A program made the translations under genes and the position numbers. The notes beneath the pieces were generated by a model. It saw nothing but the letters and a program-made list of their open reading frames with translations, made no database searches and was not told where the DNA came from. A stretch of DNA of 64,000 nucleotides from Allomuricauda sp. M10. Lineage in GTDB: Bacteria > Bacteroidota > Bacteroidia > Flavobacteriales > Flavobacteriaceae. This document shows, piece by piece, positions 26,964 to 35,150 of this stretch. The DNA is taken from the NCBI RefSeq assembly GCF_020782875.1, contig NZ_JAJGBN010000005.1, positions 248,001 through 312,000 of the forward strand. Direction: 5' to 3'. Numbering within the stretch: position 1 is the first letter of the stretch; every line of letters starts with the position of its first letter.

Positions 26964-27676
26964 CCATGAATTGTATCATAGTAGATGATGAGACCGCTGC
27001 AAGGGCAATCGTGGCACACTTGTGCACCAAGGTTCCCGATCTAGATGTCATTGAAGAATTTGACAATGCTATTGCGGCCATTAAGTTTTTGAACCAGCAT
27101 GATGTAGATGTCATTTTTTTGGACATCCATATGCCCGGATTCTCAGGGATCGATTTTATCCAGACATTGAAACACCCGCCCAAAATTGTTATGACCACCA
27201 CTGATACGGAATTTGCCATAGCTTCCTATGAATACGAATCCATTGTGGATTATTTGGTAAAGCCCATCACTTGGGAAAGGTTTGAAAAAAGCATCCAAAA
27301 AATAAGGAACAGTCACTCCGTTCAGCCACAATCCAGTGATACCATGGATTCCGAAAATAGATTGGGTGAAGACCTGTATATCAATATAGACCGAAGACTT
27401 ATCAAGATAAAATACGATGATATCCTCCTTATTGAGGCCAAAGGGGATTACATCAATATCAAAACAGAGACCAAGGATTATTTGGTGCATACCACTTTGA
27501 AAAAGATCCATGAAAAACTGCCCCAGGACAAGTTTTTACAGATTCATAGGTCCTTTGTGATCAACTTCAATAAGATTATAGATATTGAGGACAATAGTGT
27601 GCTAATTGAAAAAAGTGTGGTACCTATAAGCCGATCTAACCGTCCGGAATTAATGCGAAGGTTGAACCTGTTGTAA
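26960..27676 (+). CDS. LytTR response regulator, probable output of the NO relay
   Basis: A 238-aa regulator with receiver (Asp55 in VIFLDIHMPGFSG, Lys in YLVKPI) and C-terminal LytTR domain (~130-235: YINIDRRLIKIKYDDILLIEAKGDYINIKT, FLQIHRSFVINFNKI). It is last in the H-NOX/FIST/HPt operon. LytTR domains bind direct repeats about 21 bp apart. Such repeats occur 22 bp after its own stop and at five other promoters in the window, making it the candidate regulator of the whole 21-43.6 kb region. Family certain, target assignment inferred. Confidence 0.94.
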   Translation: MTMNCIIVDDETAARAIVAHLCTKVPDLDVIEEFDNAIAAIKFLNQHDVDVIFLDIHMPGFSGIDFIQTLKHPPKIVMTTTDTEFAIASYEYESIVDYLVKPITWERFEKSIQKIRNSHSVQPQSSDTMDSENRLGEDLYINIDRRLIKIKYDDILLIEAKGDYINIKTETKDYLVHTTLKKIHEKLPQDKFLQIHRSFVINFNKIIDIEDNSVLIEKSVVPISRSNRPELMRRLNLL

Positions 27677-27697
27677 GGGATAAACTAAGCTATCCTT

Positions 27698-27767
27698 AAA
27701 TCCGTCTACACTTTTTTTTGATTCATCGTTCGGACAGGCGTTCATTGTATTGTGATATATAGTTTTG
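27698..27767 (+). promoter_or_regulatory. LytTR repeat pair and -7 box for the 36-aa microprotein
   Basis: AAATCCGTCTACA (27698-27710) and TGATTCATCGTTC (27719-27731), 21 bp apart, then exactly 28 bp to TAGTTTTG (27760-27767), a perfect TAnnTTTG -7 box. No good -33 element is visible, as expected of an activator-dependent promoter. Confidence 0.65.
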
Positions 27768-27795
27768 TGATAGTATTAACTATAAAACTTTCACC

Positions 27796-27906
27796 ATGAG
27801 AAATTCAAGCTACTTAAACTGGTCTCTAAAAGCTTTGAAATCTGCACAATTGGGTATTTTATATGTGGTTGTCGTAGTTACGGTATATCATTTTGATTTG
27901 ATGTAA
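27796..27906 (+). CDS. 36-aa membrane microprotein
   Basis: A short gene with polar N-terminus (MRNSSYLNWSLKALKSA) and one hydrophobic helix (LGILYVVVVVTVYHF), ending FDLM. Support is contextual and strong for so small a frame: a LytTR-type repeat pair with a perfect -7 box upstream, an ATG about 22 nt after the expected start site, and an intrinsic terminator 24 bp after the stop. It should insert in the inner membrane as a single-pass protein. No homolog recognised. A regulatory or assembly role for the neighbouring envelope machinery is possible but unproven. Confidence 0.65.
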   Translation: MRNSSYLNWSLKALKSAQLGILYVVVVVTVYHFDLM

Positions 27907-27930
27907 ATAATCATTCTAATTTAAATATAG

Positions 27931-27954
27931 AAACACCTTTTGGGGTGTTTTTTT
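27931..27954 (+). terminator. intrinsic terminator after microprotein gene
   Basis: AAACACC / GGTGTTT stem with a 6-nt loop and seven consecutive T at its 3' side. Confidence 0.85.
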
Positions 27955-27975
27955 ATGCCCGTCCTTTTCTTATAT

Positions 27976-28045
27976 CCATCCGTCTATAGAAAATTTTGAT
28001 TCACCGAAGCTGCTCCATTTTTAGAAAAGGAAATCATCAATTTTG
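27976..28045 (+). promoter_or_regulatory. LytTR repeat pair and -7 box for the DUF4114 gene
   Basis: CCATCCGTCTATA (27976-27988) and TGATTCACCGAAG (27997-28009), 21 bp apart, then 28 bp to CAATTTTG (28038-28045). The second repeat is nearly the same as that of the preceding site (TGATTCAyCG). Confidence 0.65.
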
Positions 28046-28068
28046 AGCCATATTCTAAACCTACTAAA

Positions 28069-30570
28069 ATGAAACAACTATTACTATTATTGGCAACGAT
28101 GCTTACTTTTTCATGGGCAAGTGCCCAACAGTATAATTATAAGTTTTTGGGCGACTATACTTCCGATGGAACTCCACTCTACCTGGATGGCAAGGACGAT
28201 GTATCACAGGAAACCTTGGATATGATCAACAGTGCATTGCCTGAAGGATATCCGGTGCCTGATTTTAACCCGCAGTACATTACCTCTGGATACGATACGG
28301 ATATTGCTTTAGTGGAAGATGCGGAAGTCTGGGTCACTTTTGTCGCCGAAGGGGCAGGCTACAAAAACGTATTGGGTTACTATACCTACCAAATGGACCA
28401 ACCATTGACCGGAACGCCACAAGAAGAGGACATTACGATTATATTTCCCAATGTATCCGCTTTAAATAGCGGTGGTAGTTTGGAGACAGGACATCGCGTC
28501 AAAATCGGTGATTTTAAAGCAGGAACGGGTATTGGATGGGTTTTGTTGGCCGATGGATGGAAGGGATACGTGACCTCGGGACTTTGGCAATTGTTCTCCG
28601 CACCAGAATTTAACCCAGAGGCAGAAGCATCATTAAGGTATCACAATGTGTTGTTGAGCGACCCGGACAACGAGCGAATTATTTTAGGATTCGAGGACAT
28701 TCGCAGGGATTACGCCAGTTGTGATAACGATTTTAATGATGCACTTTTCTACATAACGGCAAGTCCTTACACAGCTGTAAAAACAACCAATTATAACAAA
28801 ATTACCGATCATGCTCCAGTTACATCTGGGAACGATGGTGGATTGGAAAGTAACGGTGACCTTGCCAGCTTGATCGCCAAACGCAACTTTGACAGGAATA
28901 GGACAAATTCCTTTAAGAATAAGCGTGCCTTACAACACAAGTACGATAAAAAGAGCTATAAATCCCTAATGGCCAAATCGGGTAATTTGGATGCCTATTT
29001 TCCCGCAACGGGGATGTTCGGCACCGAAACTTCATATGTGTCAAGCCCGGAGGATTTGCTCAACATTACCAATGCCGAGGAGGTTTTTGGAATAGATTAT
29101 TATCAAGATGGTGATAGGGTCTCCGCTGCTTTGGCCTTGAACACTAAAGGCAGGGTGTACAACCACACCAAGACCATTTGCGATCGACTTAATAATTCCA
29201 AATTGAAAGATTTACGGACCATTCAATTGCATGGTCATAGATTAGTGTATTCCGAACTGGAACGCGCCAATGGAAATGTGGAGTACGCTGTTGTATTTTC
29301 TGTTCGCGAAGAAGGTTACCAGCGTAGCTTGTACAGTCGGTGGAATTTGGATGAGTATCCCGCAGGTGATTACATGAACTTTCAAGTTTGGGGAAACAGC
29401 ATGGGGCAGGTGAGTACCGTGGTCAAGCAAATTTTGACAAATCTTGAGCAAGAGGCTCCATTGCAAAGTAATAATGCGGATAATGTGCTGCCAACCGTTT
29501 TTATACAAAGCGGATACTATCAAAATGGAAAATTGCATTTGAACATCATTAACAAGAGCAACGCTAACTGGTTATTGTTGGATGGCAATTATAAAACGAC
29601 CGAACAGCAAACGCTTCAAAATTTAAATAAATACATCGATTTAAGCGGGGAATGGGAGCAGCAGATTATAGTGGATTCAGGTCATCTGTTCGATATGGGA
29701 TTGTCCATTATCGCGGAAAATTCATATCAGCATGATGCCATATACCTTGCCGATGGCCCCTGGGGAGTTGATTTAAACGCTCAAGTAGATAGTTTGGAGG
29801 TTTTTGAAGTAACTCCCCACGAAGCTTGGGAAGTAGATGGTCATGTAGTGGAACGCGGTATTGTGGCCAAAGGGGAAGTTAAGGAGACTGTAAATATCTT
29901 CAGAAACGTATTGCCTGGAGACCTTCAATTGGCTATGGGGGATTACGAGTATCTACAGCTCAATCTTACCAACGATATTCCTGTGGAAATAAGTTTGGTG
30001 ACCAACTCTACGAGCGATTGGTCCGACCGTTTACGCTATACCGTGGAACCCAATACTGAAATGAAGACAATTGGCTTGGCATTTTCAGAATTTAAGAATC
30101 ACGAGGGTAAATACATTGGTTTTGAACAACTGCGTAGCATAGTTATTTCTGTCCAGGGCGATTATGAGAACTATCGACCCTTTGAATTGAAAATTGACCA
30201 AGTGGCCTTGACCAAATCTGCCATGGTCCAACCATCTCAAGAGGAGATTGGCGTTGTGGAAAATGAATTGGACCTAGATGAAGAGGCAATGACCACTTTT
30301 GATGAAGTGGAGACGGTTTTGACCCTCAAAAGTTACCCGAACCCTTTTGTAAACTACACCGATATCTCCATCCCGGAAAAAACGGATGAGGTATACGTGC
30401 GTGTGGTCAACTTAAGTGGTCAAGTGGTTTATGCGGATATCCAAGCTCCAGAAGGTAACGAGAACAGCATTCGTTTGGAGCTGGGCCATCTGCCCAAGGG
30501 CATGTACCTCTACCGAATTGGTGATGTGTCCCATAATAAGATATATAGTGGAAAAATAATACGGCAGTAA
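28069..30570 (+). CDS. DUF4114 surface protein with type IX secretion sorting domain
   Basis: An 833-aa exported protein. Signal peptide residues 1-19 (LLLLLATMLTFSWASAQ). A DUF4114 domain lies at ~90-240 with the acidic, probably calcium-binding DNDFNDALFYI. Middle regions are beta-rich and unassigned (the ~260-480 stretch carries a DUF4114-associated helical linker). The last ~80 residues are a type A T9SS sorting domain (LKSYPNPFVNYTDISIP, VVNLSGQVVY, LPKGMYLYRI, KIYSGKIIRQ), so it is exported through the type IX system and attached to or released from the surface. It is the first large gene of the polysaccharide locus, with its own LytTR-type promoter and terminator. A matrix or adhesion role is inferred. 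Confidence 0.88.
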   Translation: MKQLLLLLATMLTFSWASAQQYNYKFLGDYTSDGTPLYLDGKDDVSQETLDMINSALPEGYPVPDFNPQYITSGYDTDIALVEDAEVWVTFVAEGAGYKNVLGYYTYQMDQPLTGTPQEEDITIIFPNVSALNSGGSLETGHRVKIGDFKAGTGIGWVLLADGWKGYVTSGLWQLFSAPEFNPEAEASLRYHNVLLSDPDNERIILGFEDIRRDYASCDNDFNDALFYITASPYTAVKTTNYNKITDHAPVTSGNDGGLESNGDLASLIAKRNFDRNRTNSFKNKRALQHKYDKKSYKSLMAKSGNLDAYFPATGMFGTETSYVSSPEDLLNITNAEEVFGIDYYQDGDRVSAALALNTKGRVYNHTKTICDRLNNSKLKDLRTIQLHGHRLVYSELERANGNVEYAVVFSVREEGYQRSLYSRWNLDEYPAGDYMNFQVWGNSMGQVSTVVKQILTNLEQEAPLQSNNADNVLPTVFIQSGYYQNGKLHLNIINKSNANWLLLDGNYKTTEQQTLQNLNKYIDLSGEWEQQIIVDSGHLFDMGLSIIAENSYQHDAIYLADGPWGVDLNAQVDSLEVFEVTPHEAWEVDGHVVERGIVAKGEVKETVNIFRNVLPGDLQLAMGDYEYLQLNLTNDIPVEISLVTNSTSDWSDRLRYTVEPNTEMKTIGLAFSEFKNHEGKYIGFEQLRSIVISVQGDYENYRPFELKIDQVALTKSAMVQPSQEEIGVVENELDLDEEAMTTFDEVETVLTLKSYPNPFVNYTDISIPEKTDEVYVRVVNLSGQVVYADIQAPEGNENSIRLELGHLPKGMYLYRIGDVSHNKIYSGKIIRQ

Positions 30571-30606
30571 ATGTGGTTTGATTAGGTTGTTGTTTTTTTG
30601 ATGGAG

Positions 30607-30632
30607 ACTCCCCTTTTTAGGGGAGTTTTTTG
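30607..30632 (+). terminator. intrinsic terminator after DUF4114 gene
   Basis: ACTCCCCT / AGGGGAGT stem, TTTT loop, followed by a T-run. Confidence 0.85.
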
Positions 30633-30686
30633 TTTAACTTGTTTTGGTTCAATATCATTTAAATTTTTAAAAATAATTAAGAACCA

Positions 30687-31113
30687 ATGATCAAAATATT
30701 CAATACCAAACAGGAAGTTGAGATATTGATTGATGGTACCCCTGGATTGGATTCAATTTAAGCCTAGGTGCCATTTGCCCTTAATGTAAAGATAGAATTG
30801 AAATGATTTTATTTTTTAACCCATGCACAAAACTGCCGCGAATACAGGAAGTTCTTGGATAGGTATAGTAATGATGATTTCAATTGGATTATTGCATGTG
30901 ACGAAAAGGCAATTCGTTTGAATATGGCAAAGTAGAATGAGGGATCTGGAGAAGACCGGATTAAACAGGTTACGTCAGATATGTTTTTCGGGAAGTGTCT
31001 TGGTTTTAAGATTCAATAAGGGGTTACCAGTTGATATGAAAGAGCTTCAACTCAAATTGGAAAGTGCTGTTTCAATTGAAGATTACGAAAGTGATTGTAT
31101 TGTAATGGATTAG
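30687..31113 (+). pseudogene. probable decayed small gene
   Basis: Three protein-like pieces lie in order. One frame begins MIKIFNTKQEVEILIDGTPG (30687, stop 30759-30761). After several stops the same frame resumes with CREYRKFLDRYSNDDFNWI and IACDEKAIRLNMAK (stop 30933-30935). A second frame then carries a 58-codon ORF, 30937-31113 (MRDLEKTGLNRL... LPVDMKELQLKLESAVSIED). The composition looks like a gene of ~130-140 codons broken by nonsense and frameshift changes. The original function is not recognised. The 58-aa ORF alone could still be expressed. Confidence 0.35.
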
Positions 31114-31123
31114 ATAAAAATAA

Positions 31124-31153
31124 AAAAGCCTGATCAGTACTGATCAGGCTTTT
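31124..31153. terminator. bidirectional terminator palindrome
   Basis: AAAAGCCTGATCAGT and its exact mirror ACTGATCAGGCTTTT form a 30-bp perfect palindrome, with a T-rich tail on the minus strand. It ends the TPR/barrel gene and shields the convergent upstream region. Confidence 0.85.
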
Positions 31154-31177
31154 ACCACTAAGAATATTCAAGTTGTT

Positions 31178-33241
31178 TTATCTAGCCGCTACCTTATCGT
31201 AGAAAAACGGCTGCTTTTTGAACAACCACTTCAATTGAATGCCCATTTCGGTAAACTGGAAACCAACAGCTGTAGCCGAAGCAATATTGCTGTACTTGCC
31301 ATAAAAACCACCGCTCAACCGTTTGGAGAATTGGTGCTTTACATTCATTTCCACTCGAAATATTGAGGTCATGTCGTTATCCCCTACTTGCTGCAAACCC
31401 GTTGCCGCATTGATGCGATAGGTGGAGTTTGAAGCAAACCTACCACCCAGTTCTGCGAATAACTCCCCCGCCTGGTATTTCTCCGGACTAAAGTAAATGA
31501 TGGGTACCTGTTCGGCAAAACTCAAATATTGATAATTCAGCCCAAATTTTAATGTGGGCTTGCGCAATGCCGTATAGTACAGGGAGGTAAACAAAAGGTC
31601 ACGTTGGTTACCATCGCTCTGTTGGGTATGCATAAGCTGGGTGTACCAGCCCAAACCGATATTGGAACCCAAATTATAGTTGAGGCCATAATGTTGCATC
31701 ACAATTTCACGCTCTATCAAATCGGTATTAAAGTTTTGTACCTCTCGCTGATAGCCCAATTCTAAATGTTGCAAACGATAAGGTTCGGTAACCAGCTTGG
31801 CATTCAAAATGGGTTGGGTATATCCGTTTCCGTCAAACTGGGCATTGTTTATCCCAGCCACGCCAACTAGTTTTAGTTTGGGCATCAAGGCATAAGTAAG
31901 TCCAAGGGTGGCCGTATGTGTATTTGCTTTCGCTATGGTTGCTGCATTTTCTGTTAAACGATATTGGTAATTTACCAAAGATTGAAACTTGGTGGATAGC
32001 GGTAAGTTTACAGTTGTGTTGGAAGCATAGGCCAAGTTGTTCCCATTATCAAAACTGTACGATGCCGTTTCTTGAACGTAAGGACTGTATTGCCCATTGA
32101 TTTTTTCAATGAGGCCTTGGGCATCTTTTTGGTTTTCAAAAATTTCCAAGGTCTTGTACATTGCTTCGTAGGCCTCATCTATTCTGCCAAGGGCAAAAAG
32201 AGCATTGGCCTTCCCAAGATTTCCATCAAAGGAAGTGCTTTCCGAAGCTAAAATGGCATCATAATGACCTAAACTTTTTTTAATGTTTCCCGTGTACATC
32301 CCCAAAGTGGATTTTAGAGCCAATATCCAATTCCGCTCTCCAAATTGACCGGATAGACTATCGATATACTTTTTTGCAGTAACAAATTTTCGGTTCCAGA
32401 TAAGGGCCTGTGCGTATCGCTCAAATGTCTTTTCCTTTAGTTCGTGATCTTCAATTGATTTGACTTTATCTATAGCTGTTGATGAAACTTTGAGTGCTTC
32501 TCTGTCCTTTTCACCGATATGCTCAGCCAACGCAATCCCATTCAATGCTACAATGGAATCCTTCACGTTAACGGCCAATCTGCGATAGGTAGCTTTAGCA
32601 CTGTCCACCTCCTTGGTGATCAAATACACATTGGCCAAGTTGAGCAAGGTTTCCCTATCGTTGTTGAAATCATTGAAAATGGATTTCAATTTGATTTTGG
32701 CTCCATCATAATCTTGAGCCTGTACCAAGGTATTGGCCAAACCAAGATTCATATATTTTTTGGAAACCAGGGCACTTGGATTTCCAGGTTCAAGCAATAA
32801 GGCTTTCTTAATCCAAGTCAAGGCCTCCTCATATTTTTGAAGGTTACTCAATGTATTGGCGTATCCTAATATCGCACCGAACTTGTTCGGGTAATCCTCA
32901 ACAAGACCAGCATACAATCTTTCAGCTGCCTTATATTGTTTTCCCCATAAAAAGGACTCATAGTAATTGATGCGGACCTCATAATCATCTGGGTGCTGCT
33001 GCATCAAACCATTAAATAAGGTATTCGCTTTGTTCGGGTTCCCGTTAAGACCCACCGCACGACCGTAACAGATTTGTGCAGTTTTGTTGTTTGGATGGTC
33101 TTTAAGGAAATCATCAAAGAAATTTTCTGCTTTTGAAAAGTCTCCTTTTTCCAAAAGTTGGAATCCGGCATCCATGGATGACTGGGCAAAAACTCCGTGA
33201 ATGGCAATCCCTAAAATGATGATATTGATTAAGCGTTTCAT
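31178..33241 (-). CDS. TPR/outer-membrane beta-barrel protein, export-porin-like
   Basis: A 687-aa exported protein: signal peptide (IINIIILGIAIHGVFAQ-like, ends at ~19), then about ten TPR-type helical repeats (~22-385: AENFFDDFLKDHPNNKTAQICYG, AERLYAGLVEDYPNKFGAILGYA, EALTWIKKALLLEPGNPSAL), then a C-terminal ~300-residue region of alternating strands (ETASYSFDNGNNLAYAS, TATLGLTYALMPKLKLVG, GFQFTEMGIQLKWLF) ending in an aromatic-rich strand typical of outer-membrane barrels. TPR plus barrel is the layout of BcsC, PgaA and the PelB/AlgK-AlgE export systems. It is divergent from the STAS-flippase operon across a LytTR site. Polysaccharide export is the likely role, but the substrate is unknown. 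Confidence 0.82.
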   Translation of the reverse strand: MKRLINIIILGIAIHGVFAQSSMDAGFQLLEKGDFSKAENFFDDFLKDHPNNKTAQICYGRAVGLNGNPNKANTLFNGLMQQHPDDYEVRINYYESFLWGKQYKAAERLYAGLVEDYPNKFGAILGYANTLSNLQKYEEALTWIKKALLLEPGNPSALVSKKYMNLGLANTLVQAQDYDGAKIKLKSIFNDFNNDRETLLNLANVYLITKEVDSAKATYRRLAVNVKDSIVALNGIALAEHIGEKDREALKVSSTAIDKVKSIEDHELKEKTFERYAQALIWNRKFVTAKKYIDSLSGQFGERNWILALKSTLGMYTGNIKKSLGHYDAILASESTSFDGNLGKANALFALGRIDEAYEAMYKTLEIFENQKDAQGLIEKINGQYSPYVQETASYSFDNGNNLAYASNTTVNLPLSTKFQSLVNYQYRLTENAATIAKANTHTATLGLTYALMPKLKLVGVAGINNAQFDGNGYTQPILNAKLVTEPYRLQHLELGYQREVQNFNTDLIEREIVMQHYGLNYNLGSNIGLGWYTQLMHTQQSDGNQRDLLFTSLYYTALRKPTLKFGLNYQYLSFAEQVPIIYFSPEKYQAGELFAELGGRFASNSTYRINAATGLQQVGDNDMTSIFRVEMNVKHQFSKRLSGGFYGKYSNIASATAVGFQFTEMGIQLKWLFKKQPFFYDKVAAR

Positions 33242-33314
33242 AGGTTAAGTTTTTAAGTTTTTTTGATGTTGTAAAGTTAAATCGACCTCCTCCGCAACCG
33301 AAGGGCGAAGTGTT

Positions 33315-33384
33315 CCATTCATCTACAGTAACCCGCCATCCACCTACACCGGTCATTTTAAGACGTCAAACCATTGGATATTTG
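33315..33384. promoter_or_regulatory. LytTR repeat pair in the TPR-porin / STAS divergent promoter
   Basis: The best pair in the window: CCATTCATCTACA (33315-33327) and CCATCCACCTACA (33336-33348), 21 bp apart, then exactly 28 bp to GATATTTG (33377-33384) as the -7 box for the STAS gene. On the minus strand TAACTTTA lies between the pair and the porin start, so one site could serve both directions. Confidence 0.75.
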
Positions 33385-33426
33385 CTGCAACAAGTCAAAA
33401 AATCTTAACCTATAAAACTAAAAATC

Positions 33427-33690
33427 ATGGCTTTACAAATTACAGAATGCGGAGGAGTATTCTCGGTTCATGGCAACTTGAACAGCAGCAACGTCATTAT
33501 TCTAGAGCGGCACATGAGTCGGTTCATCAACACCAAAAATCAGGTGGTCTTAAATTTGGGACGCGTTGCACAGCTTGATGAAACGGCTGCTCATATGTTG
33601 CAACAGATGCATAAAAGAGCAATGAAAATCAAAGCTCATTTTACCATTATTGGACAGGAGAATGCCAATATACTTTCGGGAATGAGTTAA
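33427..33690 (+). CDS. STAS domain protein
   Basis: An 87-aa single STAS (anti-sigma-factor-antagonist-like) domain: GGVFSVHGNLNSSNVIILERHMSRFI, QVVLNLGRVAQLDETAAHMLQQM, AHFTIIGQENANIL. Where SpoIIAA-type proteins have the phosphorylated serine in DSSG, this protein reads DETA, so it cannot be switched by serine phosphorylation at that site and may mimic one state permanently. It is cotranscribed with the flippase gene 25 bp downstream. STAS proteins of this sort occur in envelope and exopolysaccharide loci as small scaffolds. Confidence 0.85.
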   Translation: MALQITECGGVFSVHGNLNSSNVIILERHMSRFINTKNQVVLNLGRVAQLDETAAHMLQQMHKRAMKIKAHFTIIGQENANILSGMS

Positions 33691-33715
33691 ACAAAAACCT
33701 CAAATATTCTGAGCC

Positions 33716-34945
33716 ATGGCTGTGTTTAGTATCGTAAAAAAGCGGGTTTCCCCTCAGCAGCTATTTATGTTGAGTGCCCTATTGGTCAATGGGGGGAATT
33801 ACATCTATAATTTGCTATTGGGCCGTATTTTGGGTCCAGAGGCCTTTGCGGATGCAGCTTTATTGGTAACCTTATTGTTGGTACTTTCTTTTTTGGGGAT
33901 GACCTTTCAATTGGTAACGGCCAAGTTTGTGGCTGCTCTTCCCTCGAAGCAATGGGACTCTTTTAGAAACCGTATCGGGGTTTTTGCCCTTGTGATGGGT
34001 TGTATATTGGGAGGTGTGGTGTTTTTTGCCGCACCTTTCCTTCAAAATATGTTACAAACGGAAAATGCTTTGATGTTCCGCATTTTTGGAATCGGAGTGC
34101 CATTTTACTTTGTAATGAGTGTCAATAGAGGTCAATACCAAGGAGAGGAGTCCTTTGCCAAACTTTCCATTTCCTATCAATCTGAAATGTGGGGAAGATT
34201 GCTCATCACGCTTTTGGCCTTTTTCATTGTTCGTGATCATTTTGGGGTATTGGTGTCCTTTGGAATTCTTGGTTCCTTGGCCTTAGGCTTGGTTCCTTTT
34301 AAAAAGCTACGGTTGCATGTTGATAGAACTAAGAGCACGGATTTGGAATGGAACAAGGTACGCGCCTTTATGTTGATTACGGCCTGCTACGAGCTTACCC
34401 AGATAATCATCAACAATAGTGATATTATTTTGGTAAAACACTTTTTTCAAGCACAAGAAGCCGGACTTTATGCATCCTTGGCCCTGATAGGACGGGTGGT
34501 CTATTTTGTGGCCTGGATGTTTGTGATGTTGTTGTTGCCCACCGTGGTCCGACTCAAAAAAGAGGGGGAACCTACTGGGCATATCCTATTTAAATATGTA
34601 GGGTACATCGGATTATTGTCCTCGGTAATTGTGGTAGTATGTGCCCTATTCCCCGAATTGATCATTACCTTACTTTTTGGGGATGCCTACTTATCCATGG
34701 CCTCTTTGCTTTGGCAATATGCCCTGGCGACTTCGCTGTTTGCGGTCGCAAATATCTTTACATATTACTTTTTGTCTTTGGATCAATACAGGCCCATTTG
34801 GTTTTCAGCAATCTTGGGCGTGTCACAAATAGTTTTGATTGCGTTTTTTCACAGTAGCCTAGCTCAAGTAGTGCAGCTGCAAATTTTGGTTATGTTGGTT
34901 TTGCTTGCCGCTCAAATAGGCTATTTTTTGTCTAACAGGAGATAG
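33716..34945 (+). CDS. MOP-family oligosaccharide flippase (Wzx-like)
   Basis: A 409-aa integral membrane protein with about 12 transmembrane helices and the MOP/polysaccharide-transporter opening FMLSALLVNGGNYIYNLLLGRILGPEAFADAAL. Such proteins move lipid-linked oligosaccharides or other saccharide chains across the inner membrane. The GPEAFAD segment and RGQYQGEESF loop are typical of the group often annotated as polysaccharide biosynthesis protein. It is the second gene after STAS and ends at a strong terminator. It would supply the inner-membrane step for the export porin at 31178. Confidence 0.9.
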   Translation: MAVFSIVKKRVSPQQLFMLSALLVNGGNYIYNLLLGRILGPEAFADAALLVTLLLVLSFLGMTFQLVTAKFVAALPSKQWDSFRNRIGVFALVMGCILGGVVFFAAPFLQNMLQTENALMFRIFGIGVPFYFVMSVNRGQYQGEESFAKLSISYQSEMWGRLLITLLAFFIVRDHFGVLVSFGILGSLALGLVPFKKLRLHVDRTKSTDLEWNKVRAFMLITACYELTQIIINNSDIILVKHFFQAQEAGLYASLALIGRVVYFVAWMFVMLLLPTVVRLKKEGEPTGHILFKYVGYIGLLSSVIVVVCALFPELIITLLFGDAYLSMASLLWQYALATSLFAVANIFTYYFLSLDQYRPIWFSAILGVSQIVLIAFFHSSLAQVVQLQILVMLVLLAAQIGYFLSNRR

Positions 34946-34973
34946 CGTTCCCCTATACTAGAGGGCAAGCGTT

Positions 34974-35010
34974 GGGCTGGAGGGCACATGTTGTTCTCAG
35001 GCCCTTTTTT
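34974..35010 (+). terminator. intrinsic terminator after flippase
   Basis: GGGC..GAG / CTC..GCCC stem (34974-34982 with 34996-35004) with a two-base internal mismatch, followed by six T. Confidence 0.7.
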
Positions 35011-35040
35011 ATAGGTTTTTGCTTAATCGTTCCATCATTT

Positions 35041-35110
35041 CCATTCGTCTACACTTTAGGTCCAACCATCTTGTAACGGGCTTTTTTATAATGGGTTATG
35101 CGGACATTTG
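35041..35110 (+). promoter_or_regulatory. LytTR repeat pair and -7 box for the GT4 gene
   Basis: CCATTCGTCTACA (35041-35053) and CCAACCATCTTGT (35062-35074), 21 bp apart, then exactly 28 bp to GACATTTG (35103-35110). Confidence 0.7.
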
Positions 35111-35150
35111 TATCACTAAAATCTAATAACGGAATTAAAAACTTAACCTT

